Assembly: GCF_019264355.1 (NCBI RefSeq)
Contig: NZ_JAHVAH010000001.1
Coordinates: 1-64,000, forward strand
Direction of reading: 5' to 3'
DNA length: 64,000 bases
Origin: Sphingomicrobium clamense
GTDB lineage: Bacteria > Pseudomonadota > Alphaproteobacteria > Sphingomonadales > Sphingomonadaceae
Shown: piece after piece, positions 42,700-52,117 of the stretch
Layout of the letters: every line of letters starts with the position of its first letter
Numbering within the stretch: the first letter of the stretch is position 1
The notes under the pieces: generated by a model
Seen by the model: only the letters and a program-made list of their open reading frames with translations
Database searches by the model: none
What the model was told of the DNA's origin: nothing
Program-made: the position numbers and the translations under genes

Positions 42700-44091
42700 T
42701 TAGCGCCCGATCATCGTCTCCGGCCGCACGACGCGGTCGAAGGTCTCTTCGTCGACCAGCCCCAGTTCGAGCCCCGCTTCCTTGAGCGTCAGCCCCTTCT
42801 CGTGCGCATATTTGGCGATCTTGGCGGCATTGTCATAGCCGATCTCGGGCGCGAGCGCGGTGACCAGCATGAGCGAACGCTCGACCAATTCCTTGATCCG
42901 ATCCTCGTTGGCCTCGATCCCGTCGACGCAACGCTCGGCAAAGCTCACCATGCCGGTCGCCATCAGCTCGATCGAGCGCAGCACGTTGGCGCCGATTAGC
43001 GGCATGAAGACGTTCAATTCGAAATGACCCTGCGCGCCGCCGATGGTGACCGCCTGCTGGTTGCCCATGACCTGCGCGGCAAGCATCGTCAGGCTTTCGC
43101 ACTGGGTCGGATTGACCTTGCCCGGCATGATCGAGCTGCCCGGCTCGTTGGCGGGCAAGGAAAGCTCGCCGAGCCCCGAGCGCGGGCCCGAGCCGAGGAA
43201 GCGGATGTCGTTGGCGATCTTGTTGAGCGCCACCGCGAGGCTGTTGAGCGCCCCGTGGAAGAAGACCATCCCGTCCTTGGCCGCGAGCTCGGCGAACATG
43301 TTGGGCGCTTCCTCGAACTCCATGCCGGTGATGTCCGAGATTGCGGCGACCATGTCGGGCGCCCAATTCTCCGGCGCGTTGAGCCCGGTGCCGACCGCCG
43401 TCCCGCCGATCGCGAGCTTCATGATGTTGCCCTTGAGCGCGCCTTCGATCCGCGCCTTCGCGCCGATCAGCTGGGCGACATAGCCCGAAAACTCCTGCCC
43501 CAGCGTCAGCGGGGTCGCGTCCTGCGTGTGGGTACGCCCGATCTTGACGATATGGTCGAACGCCTCGGCCTTGGCCTGCAGCGACTTGATAAGCCGGTCG
43601 AGCGCGGGGACGAGCTGGTCGCGCGTCGCCAGCGCGGTCGAGACATGCAGCGCCGTCGGAAAGCTGTCGTTCGAGCTCTGCGAGCGATTGACGTGGTCAT
43701 TCGGGTGCACCGGCGACTTGCCGCCGCGCGTTCCCGCCAGCGCTTCGTTGGCGATCCCCGCGATCACCTCGTTGACGTTCATGTTGGTCTGCGTGCCGCT
43801 ACCCGTCTGCCAGATGGTCAGCGGGAACTGGTCGTCATGCTTGCCCGACGTGATCGCGGTGGCGGCATCGTCGATGGCCGACGCGATCTCGTCTTCCATG
43901 CCGTGCGTCTTGTTCACCCGCGCCGCAGCCTGCTTCACGATGGCCTGTGCATGGACCAGTCCGATGGGCATCCGCTCGCGATCCGAAAAGGGGAAATTCT
44001 GCAAGGATCGCTGCGTCTGCGCGCCCCAATAGGCGTCGGCGGGGACGTCGATGGGGCCGATGGAGTCGGTTTCGATACGGGTGTCGGTCAC
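42700..44091 (-). CDS. fumC: Fumarate hydratase, class II
   Basis: A 463-residue class II fumarase, interconverting fumarate and malate in the TCA cycle. The superfamily signature GSSIMPGKVNPTQCE is intact, as are TGSGTQTNMNVNEV, HPNDHVNRSQSSNDSFPTA and GRTHTQDATPLTLGQEFSG, with the substrate-site His and Ser. The start is GTG at 44089-44091 with GGAG eight bases upstream. The fumarase-versus-aspartase decision is made by the close match of the first blocks to FumC. Confidence 0.97.
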   Translation of the reverse strand: MTDTRIETDSIGPIDVPADAYWGAQTQRSLQNFPFSDRERMPIGLVHAQAIVKQAAARVNKTHGMEDEIASAIDDAATAITSGKHDDQFPLTIWQTGSGTQTNMNVNEVIAGIANEALAGTRGGKSPVHPNDHVNRSQSSNDSFPTALHVSTALATRDQLVPALDRLIKSLQAKAEAFDHIVKIGRTHTQDATPLTLGQEFSGYVAQLIGAKARIEGALKGNIMKLAIGGTAVGTGLNAPENWAPDMVAAISDITGMEFEEAPNMFAELAAKDGMVFFHGALNSLAVALNKIANDIRFLGSGPRSGLGELSLPANEPGSSIMPGKVNPTQCESLTMLAAQVMGNQQAVTIGGAQGHFELNVFMPLIGANVLRSIELMATGMVSFAERCVDGIEANEDRIKELVERSLMLVTALAPEIGYDNAAKIAKYAHEKGLTLKEAGLELGLVDEETFDRVVRPETMIGR

Positions 44092-44163
44092 TGGGGGCTC
44101 CGAAAGTCTGAAATGGTTTCGGCGCGGACCTAAAACGCACAGCCGACAGAGTCGAGAAGCGAG

Positions 44164-44640
44164 CTACTTCTTTTTCGAGAAATCGACCGAGACGACGTTG
44201 CTGCCGTCTTCGACCGGCTCGGGCTTGGGCCGCTCGGCTTCGGGCTCGTCGGCGTCATTGTCGACTTCGACATCGGCAGCCTGGAACTTCAGGCTGAATT
44301 CGACCGCGGGGTCGACAAAATCGGTCACCGCCGCGAACGGGATGAACAGGGTCGAGGGCACGCCGCCGAAGCTCAGGCCGACTGTGAACCCCTGGTCGGT
44401 GACCTTGAGGTCCCAGAATCGATGCTGGATGACGATCGTCATCTCGTCGGGGAAGCGCTCGATCAGGTGGCCGGGAATATCGACCCCCGGGCTCTTGGTG
44501 CGGAAAGTGATGTAGAAGTGGTGGCTGCCGGGCAGCTCGCCCGTCGCCTCGACCTCGCTCAGCACCCGTCCGACGACCGCGCGCAGCGCTTCCTGCACGA
44601 TTTCGTCGTAGGGAATCAGGCTTTCGGGCGGTTCCGACAT
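44164..44640 (-). CDS. sspB: SspB-type ClpXP adaptor, alphaproteobacterial
   Basis: A 158-residue homologue of the alphaproteobacterial SspB, which delivers ssrA-tagged and other substrates to ClpXP. The N-terminal domain (SLIPYDEIVQEALRAVVGRV, GSHHFYITFRTKSPGVDIP, MTIVIQHRFWDLKV, FSVGLSFGGVP-like strand) is the substrate-binding fold. The acidic tail ends in NVVSVDFSKKK, a typical ClpX-docking tail. ATG 44640 is chosen; the open frame continues upstream but does not look coding. Confidence 0.92.
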   Translation of the reverse strand: MSEPPESLIPYDEIVQEALRAVVGRVLSEVEATGELPGSHHFYITFRTKSPGVDIPGHLIERFPDEMTIVIQHRFWDLKVTDQGFTVGLSFGGVPSTLFIPFAAVTDFVDPAVEFSLKFQAADVEVDNDADEPEAERPKPEPVEDGSNVVSVDFSKKK

Positions 44641-44766
44641 GCCCCGCCAATGGACCCGCACCCGAAACGGGTCAAGGCCGAAGCGACGACATTGACGGAT
44701 GCGCTGCTGCTGTGATTGATCGGTAGGAAGACCGCCCTGGATGGGGCGCAGCAAAGGAAGTTTCGC

Positions 44767-45144
44767 ATGCCAATCGACGCGACGCAGCCCTATGACGATA
44801 GCAATATCTTCGCCAAGATCGTGCGGGGCGAACTTCCCTGCACCAAGGTCGACGAGACCGAGCACAGCCTTGCCTTTCACGACATCAACCCGCTCGCGCC
44901 CATCCACATCCTGGTGATCCCCAAGGGGCCCTATGTCAGCTGGGACGATTTCTCGGCCAAGGCGACCGAGGCCGAGATTGTCGACTTCACGCGGCTGGTG
45001 GGCAAGGTCGCGCGCGACAATGGCTGTGTCGAGCAGGGCTACCGGATGCTCGCCAACATCGGCAAGCGCGGCGGGCAGGAAGTGCCGCACCTCCATGTCC
45101 ACATCTTCGGTGGACAGCCGCTCGGGCCGATGCTCGCCCGCTAG
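44767..45144 (+). CDS. HIT-family protein (HinT-like)
   Basis: A 125-residue histidine-triad nucleotide hydrolase. The triad is HLHVHIFGG, with SNIFAKIVRGELPCTKVDE at the start and FHDINPLAPIHILVIPK in the middle, both typical of HinT. These cytoplasmic enzymes cleave purine nucleoside phosphoramidates. AAGGAAG precedes the ATG at 44767. It is divergent from sspB. Confidence 0.94.
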   Translation: MPIDATQPYDDSNIFAKIVRGELPCTKVDETEHSLAFHDINPLAPIHILVIPKGPYVSWDDFSAKATEAEIVDFTRLVGKVARDNGCVEQGYRMLANIGKRGGQEVPHLHVHIFGGQPLGPMLAR

Positions 45145-45226
45145 CGCATCTCGAGAAGCATCCTCCCTTGCCCTCGGCCCGCTGATCGTTAGGGTCGGCC
45201 AAAAGTTTCTCCGGGAGGGATAATCA

Positions 45227-46675
45227 ATGGTTTCCACGACAGACGGTGCCGCCATGGGTAGCGCGACCGCCAAGGACGGCTGGTCCAGCCGCGCCGGCTT
45301 CATTCTTGCAGCCATCGGTGCTGCGGTCGGTCTCGGCAATATCTGGCGCTTCCCGACGCTGGCGGGCGAAAGCGGGGGCGGCGCCTTCGTGCTTGTCTAT
45401 ATCGGCTTCGTCATCCTGCTCGGCCTGCCGCTGGTGCTGTCCGAAATCAGCATTGGCCGGATCGGGCAGACCGACGCGCTTGGGTCGTTCGAGCGGGTCG
45501 CGGAGAAGTCGGGCGCGTCGCGCTCGTGGCGCGGCATCGGTGCATTGGGCGGGATCGCCGCCTTCCTGATCCTTTCCTTCTACTCGGTCGTCGCGGGCTG
45601 GGTGCTTTACTATGCGGGCGTGATGGCGGGCGAGCTCGGCTCGGCGATCGCCTCGGGCAATCCGCTCGGCGGTGCCTTTGCCGGCGAAAGCGTCGACGAC
45701 ATCCAAGTCCGGCTCGGCGACATGCTGGGCAACCCCACGCTCCTCCTCGTCATGCACGCATTGTTCATGGCCGTGACCTGGTTCGTCGTCTCGCGCGGTG
45801 TCCATTCGGGAATCGAAACGGCGGCCAAATATCTCATGCCCGCCTTCTTCGTCCTGTTGATCGGCATCACCATCTACGGCGCCTTCGAGGGCAATTTCGG
45901 CGAGGCCATCGCCTTCCTCTTCACCCCCGACTTCTCGAAGCTGACGCCGCCGGTGATCAACGCCGCGCTCGGCCAGGCACTCTTCTCGCTCTCGCTCGGC
46001 GTTGCGGGGCTGATTACCTACGGCTCCTATCTGTCGGGCAAGGACGGGCTTGGCGGGACTTCGGCGACCATCGCGCTTGCCGACACCGGCGTCGCGCTGA
46101 TCGCGGGCCTGATGATCTTCCCGATCGTCTTCGCCGCCGGGCTCGATCCCGCGGGCGGTCCGACGTTGGTCTTCCAGTCGCTGCCCGTCGCCTTCCAGTC
46201 GATGCCCGGCGGTGCGCTGGTCGGCTTCCTCTTCTTCGTCCTGATCGGCGTCGCCGCGCTCACCAGCTCGGTCTCGCTGCTCGAGGTGCCGACCGCGCTC
46301 GGCATCGGCGAGAAGAAATGGACCCGCGGCAAGTCGGCGACCGTCATGGCGCTCGGCGCCTTCCTGATCGGTATCCTGGCGCTGCTCGGCTATAACGTGC
46401 TGAGCGACGTGCGGCCGCTCGCCTTCTGGTCGATCTTCGAGAATGCCGACATCCTCGATTCCATCGACGGCTTCACCGGCAAGGTCATGCTGCCGCTCGG
46501 CGCATTGCTGACGTCGGTGTTCGTCGGATGGATTGCGGATCGCAAGCTGATGGCGACCGAGACCGGCCTGTCGGCGGGTGCGCTGGCGCTATGGCGCTTC
46601 CTGGTCGCATGGTTGTGCCCGATCGCGGTGGCTATCGTGCTCGTCACGGGCCTGTTCCCCGCGATCCTCGGTTAG
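45227..46675 (+). CDS. Sodium-dependent transporter, NSS/SNF family
   Basis: A 482-residue membrane protein with about 11-12 spans of the neurotransmitter:sodium symporter fold. The first unwound helix has GAAVGLGNIWRFPTLAGESGGG, the family hallmark with Na+ ligands, followed by GGAFVLVYIGFVILLGLPLVLSE. It should import an amino acid or amine with sodium. GGGAGG precedes the ATG. The next gene is another amino-acid-type transporter. Confidence 0.94.
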   Translation: MVSTTDGAAMGSATAKDGWSSRAGFILAAIGAAVGLGNIWRFPTLAGESGGGAFVLVYIGFVILLGLPLVLSEISIGRIGQTDALGSFERVAEKSGASRSWRGIGALGGIAAFLILSFYSVVAGWVLYYAGVMAGELGSAIASGNPLGGAFAGESVDDIQVRLGDMLGNPTLLLVMHALFMAVTWFVVSRGVHSGIETAAKYLMPAFFVLLIGITIYGAFEGNFGEAIAFLFTPDFSKLTPPVINAALGQALFSLSLGVAGLITYGSYLSGKDGLGGTSATIALADTGVALIAGLMIFPIVFAAGLDPAGGPTLVFQSLPVAFQSMPGGALVGFLFFVLIGVAALTSSVSLLEVPTALGIGEKKWTRGKSATVMALGAFLIGILALLGYNVLSDVRPLAFWSIFENADILDSIDGFTGKVMLPLGALLTSVFVGWIADRKLMATETGLSAGALALWRFLVAWLCPIAVAIVLVTGLFPAILG

Positions 46676-46688
46676 TCGAAACCCTCTT

Positions 46689-46708
46689 CGCAGGGTCCTG
46701 ACCCTGCG
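46689..46708. repeat. Perfect inverted repeat between two transporter genes
   Basis: CGCAGGGTC and GACCCTGCG (nine pairs) flank a two-base centre, 13 bases after the stop of the symporter gene. No T run follows. It could be a weak terminator or an operator for the downstream permease. Confidence 0.55.
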
Positions 46709-46772
46709 CTAATCTCCCTTTCGCTTGCGCACCGGCAATCTCGCCGCGCGCGAAGCGGAAGGGGGACTTTCC

Positions 46773-48377
46773 ATGATCTTCGGGCGCGTCAAATCGCTGG
46801 ACGCCATTCGGGCCGCTGCAGAGAAGAAATCGCTGCACCGCTCGCTGGGCGCCCTGCAACTCACCCTGTTCGGCATCGGCTGCATCATCGGCACGGGCAT
46901 CTTCGTGTTGACTGCAGCGGGTGCGCAAAAGGCCGGTCCCGGCCTCATGATCAGCTTCGCGATCGCGGGCTTCGTCTGCCTTGTCGCAGCGCTCTGCTAC
47001 GCCGAGCTCACCTCGTCGGTGCCGGTGTCAGGCTCCGCCTACACCTACACCTACGCGACGATGGGCGAGGTGCTCGCCTGGATCGTCGGCTGGGCGCTGA
47101 TGCTCGAATATACCATCGCCGCGGCCGCCGTATCTGTCGGCTGGTCGGGATATTTCGCGGGCACCATCCTCAACGAATTCATGGGCATCTCCTTACCCAC
47201 AGCGCTCTCTGCCGGGCCACTCGCGCTCGGCGGGGTCGAAGGCGGGTTCATCAACCTGCCCGCGCTTCTCATTGCCCTCCTCATCACCTGGCTGCTGATC
47301 ATCGGCACCAACGAAAGCGCCAAGGTCAACGCCGTGCTGGTGGCGATCAAGGTCACCGCGCTGACGATCTTCATCGCGCTCACCGTGCCCGCCATCGAGC
47401 TTGCGAAGTTCAACCCGTTCCTGCCTGCGGGCGTGTTCGGGGGGATCGGCACCGGCGTCGGCGTGGTCGGCGCGGCGGCGACGATCTTCTTCGCTTACGT
47501 GGGCTTCGACGCGGTGTCGACCGCGGCCGAGGAAACCAAGAACCCGCAGCGCAACGTGCCCATCGGCATCGTCGGATCGCTGCTCTTCTGCACTGTCTTC
47601 TACATCCTCGTCGCGGCGGGTGCGATCGGCACCATCGGCGGCCAGCCCATCATGGGTCCCGACGGCACGCCGTGGCCGGCAGGGTCGGAAGAACTCGCGC
47701 GCCAGTGCGCGATGCCCGAATATGCGGGCGCTTTGGTCTGCTCGAACGAAGCGCTCGCGCACGTGCTGCGCGAGATCGGCTATAGCTCCATCGGCAACAT
47801 CCTCGGCGTCGCGGCCTTCCTCGCGCTGCCCTCGGTGATCCTCGTCCTGCTGTTCGGCCAGTCACGCATCTTCTTCGTGATGAGCCGCGACGGGCTGCTG
47901 CCCCCGAGCTTCGCCAAGATCCATCCGAAGTATAAAACCCCCTATTTCGTGACGGGCGTCACCGGTGCCATCGTCGCGGTCGGGGCTGCCTTCCTGCCCG
48001 TCGGACAGCTGGCGGACATTGCCAATACTGGCGTGCTGCTCGCCTTCACGATGGTTGCGGTCGCGGTCCTCGTGCTGCGCAAGCGCGAGCCGGATATGGA
48101 GCGCAGCTTCCGCACCCCGCTGGTCTGGTTCGTCGCGCCCGCCACCATCTTCGGCTGCATGTTCCTGCTGGTGAACCTGCCGCTTGAAGCGCTGCTGGTG
48201 CTGCCGGTCTGGACCGTGGTCGGGCTGCTCGTCTATTTCGGCTACAGCCGCTCGCGCAGCCATCTCGGCCGCGGGCTTACCGAAGTGCACGAACCCGAAA
48301 TCCACGACATCGAGCCGTCCATCCCCGGAGTGGACGAGCGCGATCCGCTGGATCCGCCCAAGACTCCGCCGGTCTAA
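46773..48377 (+). CDS. Amino acid permease, APC superfamily
   Basis: A 534-residue permease with about 12-13 spans. FGIGCIIGTGIFVLTAAGA is the APC helix-1 substrate motif, and FFAYVGFDAVSTAAEETKNPQRNVP is the helix 6-7 region of cationic amino acid transporters (YfnA/CAT type). The C-terminal tail is hydrophilic and acidic. Start 46773 has GGGGGA eight bases upstream, so the open frame before it is not used. An arginine/lysine-like substrate is suggested by family only. Confidence 0.93.
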   Translation: MIFGRVKSLDAIRAAAEKKSLHRSLGALQLTLFGIGCIIGTGIFVLTAAGAQKAGPGLMISFAIAGFVCLVAALCYAELTSSVPVSGSAYTYTYATMGEVLAWIVGWALMLEYTIAAAAVSVGWSGYFAGTILNEFMGISLPTALSAGPLALGGVEGGFINLPALLIALLITWLLIIGTNESAKVNAVLVAIKVTALTIFIALTVPAIELAKFNPFLPAGVFGGIGTGVGVVGAAATIFFAYVGFDAVSTAAEETKNPQRNVPIGIVGSLLFCTVFYILVAAGAIGTIGGQPIMGPDGTPWPAGSEELARQCAMPEYAGALVCSNEALAHVLREIGYSSIGNILGVAAFLALPSVILVLLFGQSRIFFVMSRDGLLPPSFAKIHPKYKTPYFVTGVTGAIVAVGAAFLPVGQLADIANTGVLLAFTMVAVAVLVLRKREPDMERSFRTPLVWFVAPATIFGCMFLLVNLPLEALLVLPVWTVVGLLVYFGYSRSRSHLGRGLTEVHEPEIHDIEPSIPGVDERDPLDPPKTPPV

Positions 48378-48397
48378 GGGCCGAGGATCACTCGAGG

Positions 48398-48427
48398 AGA
48401 AGGGGAGGTTCCGGCCTCCCCTTTTTC
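48398..48427. terminator. Rho-independent terminator, usable on both strands
   Basis: AAGGGGAGG pairs with CCTCCCCTT, followed by TTTT. It separates the convergent amino acid permease gene and the PfkB kinase gene, and lies nine bases from the kinase stop. Confidence 0.85.
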
Positions 48428-48435
48428 GTTATGGC

Positions 48436-49428
48436 TTAGGCCAGCACGCCCGCCGACAGGATCTTGAGATCCTCTTCGGGGCGCGCGCCATAATGCTGGA
48501 TGACTTCGGCCGCGGCGATCGCGCCGAGCTTCAGGCATTCGTCCAGCTCGCGGCCCTGCGCCACGCCGGCGAGGAAGCCCGCGGCAAACAGGTCGCCCGC
48601 GCCGGTCGTGTCGACCAGTTCGCGGATCGGCTCGGCGCGCATGCGGGCACGGTGGCCGCCCTCGACTGCGATCGCACCCTTCTCCGAGCGCGTCACGACG
48701 AGCGTCGGGACATAGGGCGCGACCTCGTCGACCGCTTCGTCGAAGTCGCCCTTGTCGGCCAGCTCGACGATTTCCTTCTCGTTGGCGAACAAGATGTCGA
48801 TCTTGCCGTCCTCGATCAGGCGCAGGAAGTCGCCGCGGTGGCGCGAGATGCAGAAGCTGTCGGAGAGCGTGAAGGCGACCTTGCGGCCCGCCTCGCGCGC
48901 TGCGTCCATCGCCTTTTCCATCGCTTCCTTGGCGTGCGGCAGGTCCCACAGATAGCCTTCGAGATAGGTGATCCCGGCGTCCGCAATCGCCGCCGGGTCG
49001 ATGGCTTCGGGCGCGAGCTGGTTGGCGGCGCCGAGGAAGGTGTTCATCGTGCGCTGCGCATCGGGGGTGACGAGGATCAGGCAGCGCGCGGTCGCGCCGA
49101 CGTCGCTGCGCGCTTCGGTGAGGAAGTCGACGCCCGCCGCCTCGATGTCGTGGCGATAGATGTTGCCCAGCTGGTCGTCGGCGACCTGCCCGATATAGGC
49201 GCAGCTGACCCCCAGCGCGGCGATGCCTGCGGCGGTATTGCCCGCCGATCCGCCCGACACTTCGCGCCCCGGGTTCATCAGGTCGTAGAGCCGCTCGGCC
49301 TCGTCCTCGTCGATTAGGCGCATGGAGCCTTTGTCGAGACCCTGTTCCTCGAGGAATTCGTCGGTCGCGTCGGCGATCACGTCGACGATGGCGTTGCCGA
49401 TGCAGAGAACGTCATACTTGGCGGTCAT
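48436..49428 (-). CDS. PfkB-family sugar/nucleoside kinase (adenosine kinase-like)
   Basis: A 330-residue cytoplasmic kinase of the ribokinase/PfkB family. VLCIGNAIVDVIADATDEFL opens it, SGGSAGNTAAGIAALG is the substrate-side glycine block, and DTTGAGDLFAAGFLAG is the catalytic C-terminal signature with the base aspartate. Alphaproteobacterial members with this N-terminus are usually annotated as adenosine kinase, but ribose or fructose-type sugars are not excluded. ATG 49428 is the natural start; the long open frame upstream to 50646 is antisense to another gene. Confidence 0.9.
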   Translation of the reverse strand: MTAKYDVLCIGNAIVDVIADATDEFLEEQGLDKGSMRLIDEDEAERLYDLMNPGREVSGGSAGNTAAGIAALGVSCAYIGQVADDQLGNIYRHDIEAAGVDFLTEARSDVGATARCLILVTPDAQRTMNTFLGAANQLAPEAIDPAAIADAGITYLEGYLWDLPHAKEAMEKAMDAAREAGRKVAFTLSDSFCISRHRGDFLRLIEDGKIDILFANEKEIVELADKGDFDEAVDEVAPYVPTLVVTRSEKGAIAVEGGHRARMRAEPIRELVDTTGAGDLFAAGFLAGVAQGRELDECLKLGAIAAAEVIQHYGARPEEDLKILSAGVLA

Positions 49429-49542
49429 AGATACGGTTTCCTGAAAACTGTTCGCGCCGCCCCTATGCGCCGCCTTGGCTCTTGGCAAGTTCGCGCGATG
49501 CGTTATAGTTAAATAATACAGTTGCTTGAACAGGGGATCGTC

Positions 49543-50625
49543 ATGAAATTGTTCGCGTTTGCCGCTACCGCCCTCCTCGCCTCGCCCGCCGCCGCGCAGG
49601 AGCCCGAAATCCTCGACCTGCGCCAGTATGACGAACGGCTCGCGGTCGAGCCGACGCAGCTGCTCAGCCTGGGCACCGCGCACCTGTCGGGGTGGAGCGA
49701 GTTCGTCGACCGGCCGCAGCTCGACGCGGCGCTCGATCCGCTGCTTGACCGACTCGAGGCCTGGGCGCCCGACACGATCATGATCGAAAATATCTCGGGC
49801 GCGAATTGCGACCATCTCGAACGCTATGGCGTCTTCTATGCGGGCGCTGCCGACACTTATTGCCGCGATGTGGGCGATGCGGGCGAGTTTACCGGCCTGT
49901 CGCGGGTCGAAGCCAATATCGCGATGCTCGAAACGCTGATGAAGGGCGGCCCCGAAGACACGCCCCAGGCGCGCCGCGCGCTCGCCGCCACGATGCTCGC
50001 CGCGGGCGAGCATTATAGCGCACTGGTCCAGTGGCTGCGGCTGCCCGAGGCCGAGCGCGCCGCAGGCGAAGAGCTGAGCGAGGCGATGGTCGGGCGGCTC
50101 GACAAGCTCTCGACCAGCCTCAACGAAAGCGCTTCGATCGCGGTGCCGCTGGCGGTGCGGCTGGGTCACGAACGCGTCTGGCCGGTCGACGACCACAGCG
50201 CCGACCAGCTCTACCTGCGCAATGCCGAAATCTTCGGCAAGCGGATGCGCGAGATCTGGTCGTCGGGCGACACCAGCGCGCGCGAGAAATATATGGCGCT
50301 GACCGAGAAGGTGAAGGCGGACCGCGACATCGTCTCCTTCCTGCGCGAGATGAACTCGCTCGAGGCGCAGGACATGACCATCAACAACGATTTCGCCAAG
50401 GGGCTTGCCGACGACCAGCCCGAGGGCGTGGGGCAGGACTATGCCAATTGGTGGCAGGTGCGGAACATGCGCATGGTCGCCAATATCGTCGCCGCCGCGG
50501 CGATGAACCGGTCGCAGCGCTCGCTCGCCATCGTCGGGGCCAGCCACAAGGCCTATTACGACAATTATCTCGACACGATGCACCATATCGAGCTGGTCGA
50601 CACGGTCGACTTCCTCGCCCCGTAA
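49543..50625 (+). CDS. Secreted DUF5694/TraB-like protein
   Basis: A 360-residue exported protein. The signal peptide is LFAFAATALLASPAAAQEP. The mature part has LSLGTAHLSGW near the start and ends with IVGASHKAYYDNYLDTMHHIELVDTVDFL, a pattern like the Tiki/TraB-type and DUF5694 proteins (conserved GxxH at the start, Gly-x-x-H near the end). If correct, His and Glu residues (MIEN) would bind a metal. The assignment is tentative. The ATG at 49543 is chosen for the signal peptide. Confidence 0.65.
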   Translation: MKLFAFAATALLASPAAAQEPEILDLRQYDERLAVEPTQLLSLGTAHLSGWSEFVDRPQLDAALDPLLDRLEAWAPDTIMIENISGANCDHLERYGVFYAGAADTYCRDVGDAGEFTGLSRVEANIAMLETLMKGGPEDTPQARRALAATMLAAGEHYSALVQWLRLPEAERAAGEELSEAMVGRLDKLSTSLNESASIAVPLAVRLGHERVWPVDDHSADQLYLRNAEIFGKRMREIWSSGDTSAREKYMALTEKVKADRDIVSFLREMNSLEAQDMTINNDFAKGLADDQPEGVGQDYANWWQVRNMRMVANIVAAAAMNRSQRSLAIVGASHKAYYDNYLDTMHHIELVDTVDFLAP

Positions 50626-50695
50626 GCGCCAGTCCGAGTCCTGCATGCGCCGGATCGAGCTTGCCTCGGACGGCGGTGCGGGGCATCGCTAGCCC

Positions 50696-51049
50696 ATGCG
50701 TTTCCTCGCCCTTGCCCTGCCCCTGCTGCTCGCCGCCTGTGCCTCGGGAGAGCGCCAGCCGGCCGCGCGCAGCGCCCCGCCGCCCGAACCGCCGCAGGTC
50801 CAGCAGGGCGGGTTGCTGATCGGCTTTACCGCGACCCAGCTGGCGCAATTGTTCGGAACGCCCGACCTGCGCATCGTCGAGGGTGACGGGATCAAGCAGC
50901 AATATCGCGGCCCCTGCATCCTCGATGCTTATCTCTACCCGCCGGTGCGCGGGCGCGAGCCGGTGGTGATGCATGTCGATGCGCGTGGCCCGAGCGGCAA
51001 CGACGTACCGCGCGAGGATTGCGCCGCGGTCCTGCAGCAGCTCAGGTAG
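50696..51049 (+). CDS. Small lipoprotein, unknown
   Basis: A 117-residue lipoprotein: LALALPLLLAACASGE gives a clear signal and lipobox. A Pro/Ala linker is followed by a compact domain (GLLIGFTATQLAQLFGTPDLR, then YRGPCILDAYLYPP and VPREDCAAVLQQLR) with two cysteines that could pair. The domain recalls SmpA/OmlA-like small outer-membrane lipoproteins in its GxxxxQLxxxFGxP motif, but that is only suggestive. It overlaps the 3' end of queG by eight bases. Confidence 0.75.
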   Translation: MRFLALALPLLLAACASGERQPAARSAPPPEPPQVQQGGLLIGFTATQLAQLFGTPDLRIVEGDGIKQQYRGPCILDAYLYPPVRGREPVVMHVDARGPSGNDVPREDCAAVLQQLR

Positions 51050-52091
51050 CCAGCCTTTCGCGCAAGCGCGACATCGCCCAGCGCGCGGCGTCGGCGACCA
51101 CCGGATCGGGGTCGGCAAGGTGCGGTTCGACATGCGCGATCATCGACTTCTCCCCGCTATTGCCCGCCGCGATTAGGCAATTGCGCACCATCCGGTCGCG
51201 CCCGATCCGCTTGATGGGCGAGCCGGCGAACAGCGCGCGAAAGCCCGCATCGTCGAGCGCGAGCAGGTCGGCAATGCTGGGCGCGGCCAGTTCGGCACGC
51301 GGATGGAACTGCTTGTTGGCCTGCGCCGCGTCGGCAAAGCTGTTCCACGGGCACACGGCGAGACAGTCGTCGCAGCCATAGATGTGGTTGCCGAGCTGTT
51401 CGCGATATTCCTCGGGGATCGGTCCGTGATGCTCGATCGTGAGGTAGGAAATGCATTTGCGCGCATCGATCCGCCCCGGCCCGGTGATCGCGCCCGTGGG
51501 GCAGGCATCGATGCAGGCGGTGCAGCTGCCGCAATGCTCGCTGGCAGGCGCGTCGGGTTCGAGCGCGAGGTCGGTATAGATCACGCCGAGGAACAGCCAG
51601 CTCCCGTGCGTGCGGTTCAGGAGATTGGTGTGCTTGCCCTGCCAGCCGACGCCCGCTGCCGCCGAGAGCGGCTTTTCCATCACCGGCGCGGTGTCGACGA
51701 AGACCTTGAGCTCGCACCCGGTCTCCTCGACCAGCCAGCGCGCCATCGCCTTGAGCTTCTTCTTGACCACCTTGTGATAGTCGGCGCCTTGCGCATAGAC
51801 GCTGATCCGCCCCTTGGTCGGCCGATCCGCCAGCCGCATCGGGTCCTGCGCCGGGGCATAGCTCATCCCCAACGCGATCACGCTTTTCGTTTCCGGCCAG
51901 AGCGATTTGGGGCGCGCGCGCTGCTCCTTGCGCTCCTCCATCCAGCCCATTTCGCCGTGACGCCCCTCGGACAGCCATTCGGCCAGCCCGTCGGCGGCTT
52001 GCGGCGCGGCATCGGCGTCGGCAATGCCCCAGGCGCAGAAGCCCAGCTCTTCCGCCTTGGCGCCGATCGCCGATTTGAGACTTGCCACCAT
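51042..52091 (-). CDS. queG: Epoxyqueuosine reductase
   Basis: A 349-residue cobalamin and Fe-S enzyme that performs the last step of queuosine synthesis in tRNA. Two 4Fe-4S binding motifs are present, CGSCTACIDACPTGAI and CDDCLAVCPWNSFA. AGVGWQGKHTNLLNRTHGSWLFLG and VDTAPVMEKPLSAAAG are family blocks around the active site. The C-terminal PBS-like repeat (NCLIAAGNSGE) is typical. ATG 52091 is chosen; a GTG at 52109 is in frame. It is divergent from the ABC exporter. Confidence 0.95.
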   Translation of the reverse strand: MVASLKSAIGAKAEELGFCAWGIADADAAPQAADGLAEWLSEGRHGEMGWMEERKEQRARPKSLWPETKSVIALGMSYAPAQDPMRLADRPTKGRISVYAQGADYHKVVKKKLKAMARWLVEETGCELKVFVDTAPVMEKPLSAAAGVGWQGKHTNLLNRTHGSWLFLGVIYTDLALEPDAPASEHCGSCTACIDACPTGAITGPGRIDARKCISYLTIEHHGPIPEEYREQLGNHIYGCDDCLAVCPWNSFADAAQANKQFHPRAELAAPSIADLLALDDAGFRALFAGSPIKRIGRDRMVRNCLIAAGNSGEKSMIAHVEPHLADPDPVVADAARWAMSRLRERLAT

Positions 52092-52117
52092 ACCTGTGGC
52101 CTCTAACACTAAACGGC

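Noticed and set aside
44641..45339. Upstream extension of sspB
   Set aside because: The extension is antisense to the HIT gene; the SspB domain begins at MSEPPES.
49429..50646. Upstream extension of the PfkB kinase
   Set aside because: It is antisense to the DUF5694-like gene and has no motifs; the kinase starts at MTAKYDVLCIGNA.
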